Below, one piece after another: positions 1 to 6,680 of a stretch of 18,436 nt of DNA. The position numbers were made by a program, and so were the translations under genes. Origin of the DNA: JAUWQU01 sp964605095 (lineage in GTDB: Bacteria > Planctomycetota > Phycisphaerae > SM23-33). How positions within the stretch are numbered: position 1 is the stretch's first letter; every line of letters starts with the position of its first letter. Under the pieces are notes generated by a model. That model did no database searches and was not told the DNA's origin. It saw only the letters and a program-made list of their open reading frames with translations. Location: assembly GCA_964605095.1 (NCBI GenBank), contig CAZSBS010000070.1, positions 1 through 18,436 on the forward strand. The letters run 5' to 3'.

Positions 1-388
1 CCATCTCGACGCGGGCGAGGTTGTCGGCGGCTCGCTGGCGCCTGGTGGCGGCGGGTGCGCCTCGCATTCGCGGCCCGAACTCCACGTTCTGCCGGACGGT
101 CATGTGAGGCCAGAGCGCGTAATTCTGGAAGACCATCGCGGTGTTCCGCTGCTCGACGGCAAGGCTCGTCACGTCGCGGTCGCCGAGCCAGACCTGGCCC
201 GATGTGGGGGCGGTCAGGCCCGCGATGATGCGAAGGAGTGTCGTCTTTCCGCAGCCGCTGGGGCCCAGCAGGAAGAAGAACTCGCCCGGCTCGATAGTCA
301 GGCTGACGTGGTCGACGGCGATGGCCGCCGTCGCGCGCGGCCCGCTGCGGAAGACCTTGACGATGTTTTCAAGGCGGATGCGTTTCAT
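1..388 (-). CDS. ABC transporter ATP-binding protein, N-terminal 129 residues (partial)
   Basis: This is the ATPase of an ABC importer; it would hydrolyse ATP on the cytoplasmic face and drive the permease encoded just upstream. The ATG is at 388 and the gene runs off the left edge, so only the N-terminal part is present. The reading begins MKRIRLENIVKVF. Walker A is GPSGCGKT at residues 42-49, and the Q-loop is FQNYALWPHMTV with Gln88. The signature motif, Walker B and any C-terminal regulatory domain are outside the window. The wording around the Q-loop is typical of the iron/polyamine/sulfate/thiamine importer group. The ribosome-binding site is weak (GGTGG). It lies 306 bp downstream of the fused permease, same strand, separated by a palindromic repeat element, so co-transcription through that element is likely but not certain. 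The transported substrate cannot be read from this part. Confidence 0.93.
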   Translation of the reverse strand, partial: MKRIRLENIVKVFRSGPRATAAIAVDHVSLTIEPGEFFFLLGPSGCGKTTLLRIIAGLTAPTSGQVWLGDRDVTSLAVEQRNTAMVFQNYALWPHMTVRQNVEFGPRMRGAPAATRRQRAADNLARVEM

Positions 389-410
389 GTTGCGGCCACC
401 GATTTCCACA

Positions 411-589
411 GCCCCGATGGGGCGAGAGAGTTTAGCCGGGGGCGTAAGCCCCCGGACAGTCGTCTACAATAAATGAGCCCCGAAGGGGCGACAGAAAAAC
501 TCCCGCTCTGCCGATGGCGCTTTTCTGTCGCCCCGTCGGGGCTCTCTGTCTTATGGCCTGCCTTCCGGGGGCTTACGCCCCCGGCTAAA
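411..589. repeat. Nested palindromic repeat element between permease and ATPase genes
   Basis: This is most of the 306-base gap at 389-694. An outer 25-nt perfect inverted repeat pairs 431-455 with 565-589, and each arm is itself a hairpin (CCGGGGGC-GTAA-GCCCCCGG in the left arm). Inside it, a second inverted repeat pairs 475-498 with 521-544 with one mismatch (GAAG versus CGTCGG in the small loop region), and each of those arms also folds alone as GCCCC-N-GGGGC. A related GCCCCGATGGGGC hairpin sits at 411-423. No coding potential or transposase is visible. The design resembles REP/BIME or MITE-type elements, but no family can be named from sequence alone. Transcribed, it would form a large branched structure inside the presumed ABC operon. 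Confidence 0.85.
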
Positions 590-604
590 GACTGCCGGCC
601 CTTC

Positions 605-648
605 GGGCCTGCCAAGCCGGTTCTTTGGGCTTGCCAAGCCAGTTCTTG
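605..648. repeat. 22-bp imperfect tandem duplication
   Basis: Two adjacent 22-nt units, 605-626 and 627-648, match at 19 of 22 positions (unit core GCCAAGCC followed by GTTCTT). They lie just past the nested palindrome and just after the permease stop codon. No function is evident; they may be part of the same repeat element or a local duplication. Confidence 0.7.
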
Positions 649-694
649 TCGGTCTGTCCACGTGTCTCGCATTCAATAACCTCGGTGATTGAGA

Positions 695-2473
695 TCACGC
701 CCTGAATATCGCTCCCAGCCTTTTGCCCATCAGCGCGCCGGCGATGGCGAACGTGCCGCCCAGCAGGATCATTCCGTAGACGCCCAGCGACGATGCGATC
801 GCCGCGGCGTCCACGTTGCCGGAGGACATCTGCTTGTAGATTTCCTTCGTGATCGGGTAGTGATTCTCGAGCTGGGCGAGGATCAGCGAGTCGCTGACCT
901 CCAGCATCGCAAACGCGAACGTCAGCACGCCGGCGGCGATTATGTTCGCCGCGATCAGCGGGACCGTGATGCGGAATATCACGCCCGCCCGCGAGGCGCC
1001 GAGGTTTCTGGCGGCCTCCTCCATGGCCTCGGGCACCTGCTGAAGCCCGGCTGAGACGCCGCGAACGACGAACGGCAGCCGGCGGACGGAGTACGCCACC
1101 ACCAGGATGATGAACGGGTTACGCATCGGCCCGATGGCCTCCAGTGGGCTGCCCTTGACGGTGACTGCGACATACCCGGCCGCGAGGATCAGGCCCGGCA
1201 CCGCTAGCGGCAACATGCAGAGCCCGTCGAGGAAAGTCCGCCCGCGGATTTTCGACCGGACCATCAGCCAGGCGGCGACACAACCGATTGCGATGTCGAT
1301 GAGCGTCGATGTGCCCGCGTACATGAGGCTGTTGAGGATGGACCTGTACGTGGCGGGGCGGGTGATGACGAAGCGGAGGTACTCGGTGGTGAAGATGCTG
1401 GGGACGACCGTGTTTACCCATCGCTTGGACAGGGCCGTAAGGACCACTCCGATGTGCGGCGTAAGTGCCAGGAAGATCACCGTGCCGAACAGCGCCCATG
1501 CCGCCAGCGTGCCGGCAGGCCCCAGGCGCCGCGTCTCCTCGGCGATGGACGCCTTGGTCGCCTCGGCCGAGGAACTGCGTCCGAAGACGAACTTGCCCAG
1601 CACGTACGCCCCGACCGCGGTGGCCAGGAGTATGAACACCAGGCTGTATGTCAGCGGGCTGACGTCCGCCTGGCCGAGGCGCTGGAATAGCGTGACGGGC
1701 AGGACCTCGTCGAAGCCGACGATAAGCGGCGTGCCGATGTCGGTGAACGCCCAGATGAACACGATGGTCCCGCCGGCGAAGAGCCCGGGGCGGATCAGCG
1801 GCAGCGTGATTTTCCAGAACGCCCGCAGCGGCCCAGCGCCGAGGTTGCGGGCGGCCTGGGTCGAGGCGGGGTCCACGTTGGCCAGGGCGGCTGAGGCGTT
1901 GAGGTAGAGGATCGGAAACAGGTGCAGCACCTGGAGGACGACGACGGCGGCAAAACCCGAGCCGAGCCAGTCGGGCCAGTCCTGGAAGTGTGGGCCGAGG
2001 ATGCCGATGTCCAGCAGGATGCGGTTCAGCACGCCGCCCTGTGCGAGGATTCGCCGCATGGAAAGTGCGCCGACGAACGGCGGGAGGATCAGCGGCACCA
2101 GCAGCATGGCGCTGAGGATGCCCGCGCCGCGGAATGTGTATCGCGTGCGGATGACCGCCAGCGGGATTGCCACGAACATGCAGGCGAGCGTCGTCGCCGC
2201 CGCCAGTGCCAGGCCGTTGACGAGTTGGCCCAGGAGGATGCGGTTTGTCAACGCGTGCTTCAGCCAGTAAAGGCTTGGGCTGCCCTCGTGGGCGAACCCG
2301 CCGGCGATCACGACGGCGATCGGCAGCACCAGCGCCGCCAGCAGCAGCAACGTAATGCCGCCGCCGAGCGCGTTTGGAAAGAGGGGATTAACCGCAGACC
2401 CACGGTCCCTTCGGGAGGCGCAGAGGCTCAGAGAGGAGGGCTTATTGCGATCTGTCTCTCTGTGTTTCTTCAT
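695..2473 (-). CDS. Fused two-domain ABC transporter permease (ferric-iron/thiamine importer type)
   Basis: This is the inner-membrane channel of the importer. One polypeptide of 592 residues carries two tandem BPD-type transmembrane domains, as in FbpB/SfuB/ThiP proteins. Each half has an EAA loop that contacts the ATPase: QAARNLGAGPLRAFWKITLP near residue 206 and EAARNLGASRAGVIFRITVP near residue 485. Long hydrophobic stretches throughout are consistent with about 12 membrane helices. I chose the ATG at 2473, preceded by AGAGGT about 11 bases upstream; the longer frame begins with TTG at 2536 and has no clear ribosome-binding site. The first 30 or so residues (MKKHRETDRNKPSS...) are hydrophilic and come from repeat-like DNA, so the functional start could differ. 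It follows the binding-protein gene by 99 bases and precedes the ATPase, giving the usual binding protein-permease-ATPase order. Confidence 0.93.
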   Translation of the reverse strand: MKKHRETDRNKPSSLSLCASRRDRGSAVNPLFPNALGGGITLLLLAALVLPIAVVIAGGFAHEGSPSLYWLKHALTNRILLGQLVNGLALAAATTLACMFVAIPLAVIRTRYTFRGAGILSAMLLVPLILPPFVGALSMRRILAQGGVLNRILLDIGILGPHFQDWPDWLGSGFAAVVVLQVLHLFPILYLNASAALANVDPASTQAARNLGAGPLRAFWKITLPLIRPGLFAGGTIVFIWAFTDIGTPLIVGFDEVLPVTLFQRLGQADVSPLTYSLVFILLATAVGAYVLGKFVFGRSSSAEATKASIAEETRRLGPAGTLAAWALFGTVIFLALTPHIGVVLTALSKRWVNTVVPSIFTTEYLRFVITRPATYRSILNSLMYAGTSTLIDIAIGCVAAWLMVRSKIRGRTFLDGLCMLPLAVPGLILAAGYVAVTVKGSPLEAIGPMRNPFIILVVAYSVRRLPFVVRGVSAGLQQVPEAMEEAARNLGASRAGVIFRITVPLIAANIIAAGVLTFAFAMLEVSDSLILAQLENHYPITKEIYKQMSSGNVDAAAIASSLGVYGMILLGGTFAIAGALMGKRLGAIFRA

Positions 2474-2572
2474 TTGAATCTTCGACCTCTGCACCCATTT
2501 CGCAAACAGCACCCAGGGATTGCTACCTGCCCCCAAGGGGTCCCTGGGCTTCCGCGTCTCTTTCTTCTTCCC

Positions 2573-4000
2573 TCAGCGTTCTCCGCTGACGACCTTTCTG
2601 TACTTGTCTCGGAAGAACTGCTGCCACTGACTTGTGATCTTCTCGGCCTGGTCCTTGTCGCGGAGCTTCTTGTTCATGTCGGCGACGGCCTGGGATGTCG
2701 CTACGTTGTCCGGCAGGCGGTTGAACTCGGCCAGGCGCGACGGCTCGAAGTTGGTCTCGATGAGTTTCTTCCTGGCGGCCTGGAGATACGGCAGGTTATC
2801 GATCGCCGCGGCCCGGACGAGGTTGCGCATCGGGCCGAAGCTTTCGTTAAGCATCTTCGTGTCGAGGGTCATCCCGCTGCCGGAATCGTAGGGGTTGATT
2901 GTCCATGGCGAGAACCTGCCGGCGTAGATGCCATATACGTCCGTGCGGATGGGTTGTCGCCCCAGGGCGTTGCGGACCGGGCCTTCGGGGTCGCCGACCT
3001 TGAGCGCCCAGAGGGCCTGGCCTTCTTTGGAGAGCACGAAGTCCACGAACGCCTGTGCGAGGCCGGGGTGCGGCGGGTTCTTCAGGATGGCGATGGGGTC
3101 CGGGGAGAATGCGGTCTGTCCCTTGGGGCTGACGTAGACGAGCATGTCCGGCGCCTCAGCCACGCGGGTTGTGCCGTAGAAGTCGATGCATGCGGCTATG
3201 GGGGCCTCTCCCATGGCCGGGCCGTTGGCGGCGGCGCCGGCGCTGTCGACGAAACGTTTGGCATTGCCGAGCACCGCCAGCAGCTTGGCCCAGCCTTGCG
3301 GCCAGGTCGGCTCGGACTGGACGATCATTACGTACACCAGGGCGGCCGAGCCGGACTGCATGGGGTCGGCCAGGCAGATCAGGTCGAAGCAGCCGGGCCC
3401 CGCCAGGTCGTCCCAGTTCGCCGGAGGCTTGGCGCCCGATCTCTCGAGTAGTTGACGGTTGTAGAGGAAGCCGACTCCGCTGACGGCTGAGCCGCACCAG
3501 AGGTTGTTGGGATCCCGCATTTGAACGCCGCCGAACGTTGCGGGTATGGTCGAGAGCGTCTCTGCCGGCAGGAGCATCCGCGAAAGCAGGCCCTCTTTCG
3601 CGAGCTTCTGGTACTCGACCTGCCCGCCTCCCCAGACGACGTCGATCTCGGCGGTGTCCGCGTGATCGTAGACGTTCCGCAGGTACCTGACGATTCCCGT
3701 GCTGCCGCTGCCCACGTCGCGCGATTCTACGGTCACGCGCCGGCCTTGCGAAAGGGCGTAATCGACCACGAACGCCCACGTGAACTCGCTGATAATGGAC
3801 TCGTTGTTCGGGCTGATGAGGACGAGCTTACGGGTTGGCAGTTCGTCGAGGCGCTTGTGCCACTTGCTGACGATCTCGGCCTGGACGGCGTCGGTAGCGC
3901 GCGGATTTCGCGACGAGCCCTGCTGTCCGCCGCACCCGGCCGTCGCGGCCAGCGCGAGCAGACAAACCGCCCACGGGCGAGCGGCCCTAATCGTCAACAT
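2573..4000 (-). CDS. Extracellular solute-binding lipoprotein of ABC importer (iron-type, PBP2 fold)
   Basis: This would capture the substrate outside the inner membrane and deliver it to the fused permease encoded next. The N-terminus MLTIRAARPWAVCLLALAATAGCGG is a lipoprotein signal with the acylated Cys at residue 23. The body has the type-2 periplasmic binding layout: an early segment naming WGGGQVEYQKLAKEGL, then GVGFLYNRQLL, NWDDLAGPG, DPMQSGSAALVY and PDPIAILKNPPHPGLAQAFVDFVLS, all typical of ferric-iron/thiamine/polyamine binding proteins. At 475 residues it is roughly 100 longer than ordinary FbpA-like proteins; the extra part is C-terminal and hydrophilic. I chose the ATG at 4000 because it gives a compact signal peptide. 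An ATG at 4024 and a TTG at 4063 are in frame, and none has a strong ribosome-binding site. It starts 100 bases after the isomerase gene, same strand. Substrate is unproven; iron is the best guess. Confidence 0.9.
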   Translation of the reverse strand: MLTIRAARPWAVCLLALAATAGCGGQQGSSRNPRATDAVQAEIVSKWHKRLDELPTRKLVLISPNNESIISEFTWAFVVDYALSQGRRVTVESRDVGSGSTGIVRYLRNVYDHADTAEIDVVWGGGQVEYQKLAKEGLLSRMLLPAETLSTIPATFGGVQMRDPNNLWCGSAVSGVGFLYNRQLLERSGAKPPANWDDLAGPGCFDLICLADPMQSGSAALVYVMIVQSEPTWPQGWAKLLAVLGNAKRFVDSAGAAANGPAMGEAPIAACIDFYGTTRVAEAPDMLVYVSPKGQTAFSPDPIAILKNPPHPGLAQAFVDFVLSKEGQALWALKVGDPEGPVRNALGRQPIRTDVYGIYAGRFSPWTINPYDSGSGMTLDTKMLNESFGPMRNLVRAAAIDNLPYLQAARKKLIETNFEPSRLAEFNRLPDNVATSQAVADMNKKLRDKDQAEKITSQWQQFFRDKYRKVVSGER

Positions 4001-4100
4001 GCGTGTGTCGGCACTTGGCACCATATGCCGAGCGATTGTTCCCGCCGCCGTCGCCAAACGCAAGGGGGTTCCGGTGGTCGGCTCGATGCGTAACAGAGGC

Positions 4101-4946
4101 TTAGCCGATCTGCTCGCGCAGCCAGGTGATGCTTGCCTGGAGGTTCTCGTCGGTGCCCAGGCACTCGACGCTGAGGACGCCGTCCCAGTTAGCCTGCTTG
4201 AGCAGCTTGATGCACTCGACGATGTTGCCGGCGTTGACGCCCTGGCCGATGGGCGACTCGCTCATGGCGATGCCCGTCTCCTCGCCCCGCATGGCGGCCG
4301 CCATCGAGGCGCTTACGTCCTTGACGTGCATATAGCCGAGCTTCGGCAGGAACCGCTTGAGGAAGTCCACCGGGTTGCCGCCGGCGATAAAGGTGTTGCC
4401 CGTGTCCAGGTTGAGCCGCAGCCACGGCGAGTCGAAGAAGTTCAGCATGCTGTCGAGGATTTCCGGGTCGTTGGTGTACGGCCCGTGCGTCTCGATGTTC
4501 ACCGTCACCTGGTAGTCCTCGGCCCACTCGATGATCTGGCGGAAGTTCTCCTTGGTGATGGCGAGGATTTCCTTGTCGGTGTAGCCCTCGGGTTTGGATT
4601 GCCCGTCGGTGGTGTCCACGCACGCACAGCCGATGGCAGAGGCGAACTGGATCGCGCGCTGCACGTACCGCACGCCGAAAGTGGCGCCCAGCGGGCCGGT
4701 GATAGGATAGGCGGCGTCGATCTGGGACGTCTCCAGGCCGTTGGCCTCGAGGTACCGCCGCAGGCGGATCGGGTTGGAGTCCAGCGAAACCGCCGGGCTG
4801 TAGCCCAGCCCCTGGACGAAGTCCTGCCCGTCGACCACTCCAAACTCGATGTATTCCAGCCCGAATTTCCTGGCCGCCGCGACGGCGCTGGCCAGCGAAC
4901 CGCTCAGGCACCGCCAGTTGTCCGTATGCATGCTCAGCTTGATCAT
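4101..4946 (-). CDS. Sugar phosphate isomerase/epimerase family protein (xylose isomerase-like TIM barrel)
   Basis: A 281-residue protein of the AP endonuclease 2/xylose isomerase-like TIM barrel family, which includes sugar and inosose isomerases, epimerases and dehydratases. The likely metal ligands are visible at barrel strand ends: Glu152 (NIETHGPY), Asp181 (NLDTGNT), His207 (MHVKD) and Glu261 (SVECLG). Length is normal for the family and no signal peptide is present, so it should be cytoplasmic. The ATG at 4946 is supported by a strong AAGGAGA ribosome-binding site. It lies 46 bases after the Tat flavoprotein gene and 100 bases before the binding-protein gene, all on one strand, so an operon is plausible. 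If so, the importer might carry a carbohydrate or a metal-chelating organic acid instead of free iron. The exact substrate cannot be assigned from sequence. Confidence 0.92.
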   Translation of the reverse strand: MIKLSMHTDNWRCLSGSLASAVAAARKFGLEYIEFGVVDGQDFVQGLGYSPAVSLDSNPIRLRRYLEANGLETSQIDAAYPITGPLGATFGVRYVQRAIQFASAIGCACVDTTDGQSKPEGYTDKEILAITKENFRQIIEWAEDYQVTVNIETHGPYTNDPEILDSMLNFFDSPWLRLNLDTGNTFIAGGNPVDFLKRFLPKLGYMHVKDVSASMAAAMRGEETGIAMSESPIGQGVNAGNIVECIKLLKQANWDGVLSVECLGTDENLQASITWLREQIG

Positions 4947-4992
4947 CCGCGTTCTCCTTTGCGAACCAATGTTAACAATGCTAACGCTCGGG

Positions 4993-5709
4993 CTACTTGC
5001 CCGCCAGCGCCAGGGCGACCTTTGCCACTCGCAGGCCGAGGTTCCTTGAGTTGGACATGCTGTCCTTGTCGTCGCTCTTGGCCCAGACGACGGCGCCGAA
5101 ACGCGACGTGGGCCTGCCTGCGCCGACGACGATCATGTCGTGGCAGAATAGGGCATCCTGCACGGAGCGGATGGTCACTTCCTGCCCGCCGTTGCGGGTG
5201 CCGCCGCAGGCGAGGACTCCGGCGACCTTGTCGGCCAGGGCGAAGTCCTTGCGGAACGCCATCCAGCGGTCCATGAACGCCTTGCAAAGATAGCTCATAC
5301 CGCTGAAGTACACCGGCGTGCCGATGATGATCCCGCGCACGGCCGGGTCGGTCAGTTTGGCGGCCACGGCAGGGAAGTCGTCCTTCTGGCCGGGGGCGAG
5401 CGGCAATCCCACGGCCAGCCCGCCGTCGATGGCCAGACCGGCCAGTTCGACAAGCTCGACGGCCACCCTCGGCCCGGCCTCCTTCGCGCCGTCAAGGGCC
5501 GCCTGGAGTGCCGTCGCGGTGGACTTGCCCTTGTGCGGGCTGCATGAGACCGCGATGATCTTCACCGTGTCGGCGGGTTTTGGCATTGGCTTGTCCGCAT
5601 CCGTGCCGGCCTGTGCGGCGCCAGCGGACTGGGTGTACCCGACTGTCCCGGCAGCTATCGTCACGGCCGCGGCTGTGATGAACTCGCGTCGCGTCTGGTC
5701 GCTTTCCAT
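4993..5709 (-). CDS. Tat-signal flavodoxin-fold protein (NADPH-dependent FMN reductase family)
   Basis: A 238-residue protein with a twin-arginine export signal (TRREFITAAAVTIAAG, residues 6-21) followed by a low-complexity linker and a flavodoxin-like domain. The first FMN phosphate loop is probably SCSPHKGKSTATALQ and the second FMN-contacting loop GTPVYFSGMSYLCKAFMDRW, both diagnostic of the NADPH-dependent FMN reductase/iron-sulfur flavoprotein group. I chose the ATG at 5709, which has a GGGAGAA ribosome-binding site; the frame stays open about 370 bases further upstream, but that part looks non-coding. Tat export fits a protein folded around FMN before export. Its electron donor outside the cytoplasm is unknown. 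It is the first gene of the minus-strand group and is divergent from the thioredoxin-like lipoprotein gene. Exact reaction unknown. Confidence 0.9.
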   Translation of the reverse strand: MESDQTRREFITAAAVTIAAGTVGYTQSAGAAQAGTDADKPMPKPADTVKIIAVSCSPHKGKSTATALQAALDGAKEAGPRVAVELVELAGLAIDGGLAVGLPLAPGQKDDFPAVAAKLTDPAVRGIIIGTPVYFSGMSYLCKAFMDRWMAFRKDFALADKVAGVLACGGTRNGGQEVTIRSVQDALFCHDMIVVGAGRPTSRFGAVVWAKSDDKDSMSNSRNLGLRVAKVALALAGK

Positions 5710-6065
5710 TTTGATTCTCCCGTGTTTGAGATATTGACGTACCGTAAGGTGAAACCCCGCCGGGGCTCGACGGGTCCGCCCCAAGACCTTCTTCTCACAT
5801 TTCGACATTGCGGCCGGCAAGTCCCGCTCGGCCTGCCTAGGATGAAGCATCGCCGCCGGGGCCGGCAGTGTTGCCGGAGCCGCACCGGAAATGGCTCGGA
5901 TTGTGCGTAAAGGCTCCTGACGCCCGGATGATGGCATCCGCCAGTCGGACACGAGGCTTGCACGGGCAAGCCCGGCCGGGTAAAGTCCCGATGTTGAGAA
6001 CCGCAGCCCGCACGCCGCGGCGAACCACTCGCGCGGGTGGCAAGTTGCAGTAGGAGATACACCGG
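5710..6065. other. Divergent intergenic region between flavoprotein and thioredoxin-like genes
   Basis: This 356-base gap must hold the promoters of both divergent genes. On the plus strand a weak candidate is TTGCAC at 5958-5963, a 17-base spacer, and TAAAGT at 5981-5986. The spacer overlaps a hairpin (5955-5961 pairing with 5966-5972, loop ACGG). The thioredoxin-like gene has a clear ribosome-binding site AGGAGA at 5052+1000, that is 6052-6057. I could not pick a convincing minus-strand promoter. A small CCCCGCCGGGG palindrome lies near 5755-5765. No small gene or RNA is evident; open frames crossing here lack ribosome-binding sites. Confidence 0.4.
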
Positions 6066-6539
6066 ATGAGTATGCGAGCAATTGCAGGGATCGGCTTGGC
6101 TGCGGCGGCCTTGGTCGTACTGGCGGGGGGGTGCGCCGGCGACAAGGTTACACGAATCGCCGATGAGGCAGCCTTCCAGCAGGTAGTCGTTGATGCCGAC
6201 CAGCCTGTGCTGGTGGACTTCTACAAGGGCGGCTGCGCCACTTGTATTCCGCTCGACGGAGTCATGGACCAGTTGGTCGAGGATTACAAAGGCCGGGCTG
6301 TCATTGCTAAGTTCGAGACGATGACGGCGTTTTTCGGTATTCCTTCCCGGCAGCTCAAAGAGAAGTACGACATCGTCTTTTTCCCGACGGCGATCCTGTT
6401 CGTCAACGGCCAGGAGAAGAAGCGATGGATAATTCGTTACGGCATAAACGGTTATCGTAAGGAGCTGGACCAGCACGTCCCCGCCGCGACCACCCAGACG
6501 GCTGCGGCGAAAGCTGGACAATTCGCGGAAAAAGAGTAA
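6066..6539 (+). CDS. Thioredoxin-like lipoprotein with CATC active site
   Basis: A 157-residue membrane-anchored thiol-redox protein. The first 23 residues form a lipoprotein signal ending LAGGC (Cys23). The thioredoxin fold follows: PVLVDFYKGGCATC places the redox pair at Cys57 and Cys60, and FFPTAILFVNGQE carries the cis-proline and the following strand-turn typical of thioredoxins. The active site is CATC in place of the common CGPC, and Lys-Gly-Gly precedes it in place of Trp-Ala-x-Trp. The ATG at 6066 has AGGAGA 8 bases upstream. The last 20 residues are a polar Ala/Thr-rich tail. It lies 141 bases upstream of the radical SAM gene on the same strand. A role in reducing or maintaining thiols of envelope proteins is likely; the specific partner is unknown. 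Confidence 0.92.
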   Translation: MSMRAIAGIGLAAAALVVLAGGCAGDKVTRIADEAAFQQVVVDADQPVLVDFYKGGCATCIPLDGVMDQLVEDYKGRAVIAKFETMTAFFGIPSRQLKEKYDIVFFPTAILFVNGQEKKRWIIRYGINGYRKELDQHVPAATTQTAAAKAGQFAEKE

Positions 6540-6552
6540 GATTTTTGATGGA

Positions 6553-6640
6553 TTGCGTGCCCATGGAAGATACACTATGGTCATGCGCTTTACGGAGTTT
6601 TGTTCGGGAGACCCCGCTGTCGGAGCGTTGCTCGCTCCGA
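6553..6640 (+). promoter_or_regulatory. Candidate promoter and leader hairpin before the radical SAM gene
   Basis: The gap 6540-6680 holds a weak sigma-70-like pair, TTGCGT at 6553-6558 and TATGGT at 6576-6581, spaced 17 bases. Downstream, TCGGAGCG at 6620-6627 pairs with CGCTCCGA at 6633-6640, an 8-bp stem with a 5-base loop and no U-run, so it is a leader structure and not a terminator. The gene may therefore have its own promoter in addition to read-through from the thioredoxin-like gene. Confidence 0.3.
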
Positions 6641-6680
6641 ACAGGTGGGGAAGGCTGGAGCGGAAGGGAGTGTCAGGCAA

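Noticed and set aside
411..589. Insertion sequence or integron attachment site
   Set aside because: No transposase or integrase, no target duplication and no cassette gene; only palindromic structure is supported.
2512..2548. Inverted repeat CCCAGGGA/TCCCTGGG between binding-protein and permease genes as a terminator
   Set aside because: The loop is 21 bases and no U-run follows on the minus strand; it would also split an operon of obviously cooperating genes. At most a weak attenuating structure.
1922..3451. A 509-residue open frame on the plus strand opposite the permease and binding-protein genes
   Set aside because: It has a low-complexity, Arg/Gly/Asp-rich composition with no domain motif, no ribosome-binding site, and overlaps two genes with clear family motifs. 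High GC leaves such antisense frames open.
4971..4985. GTTA-N7-TAAC between the flavoprotein and isomerase genes as an operator
   Set aside because: Only four paired bases per arm in an AT-rich patch; too weak to support.
3780..5276. A 498-residue plus-strand open frame across the isomerase and flavoprotein genes
   Set aside because: It runs antisense to three recognisable genes and shows no motif; it is a reading-frame shadow.
5661..6680. A 339-residue minus-strand frame over the divergent gap and thioredoxin-like gene
   Set aside because: It overlaps the well-supported lipoprotein gene and the flavoprotein start and has no motif or ribosome-binding site.
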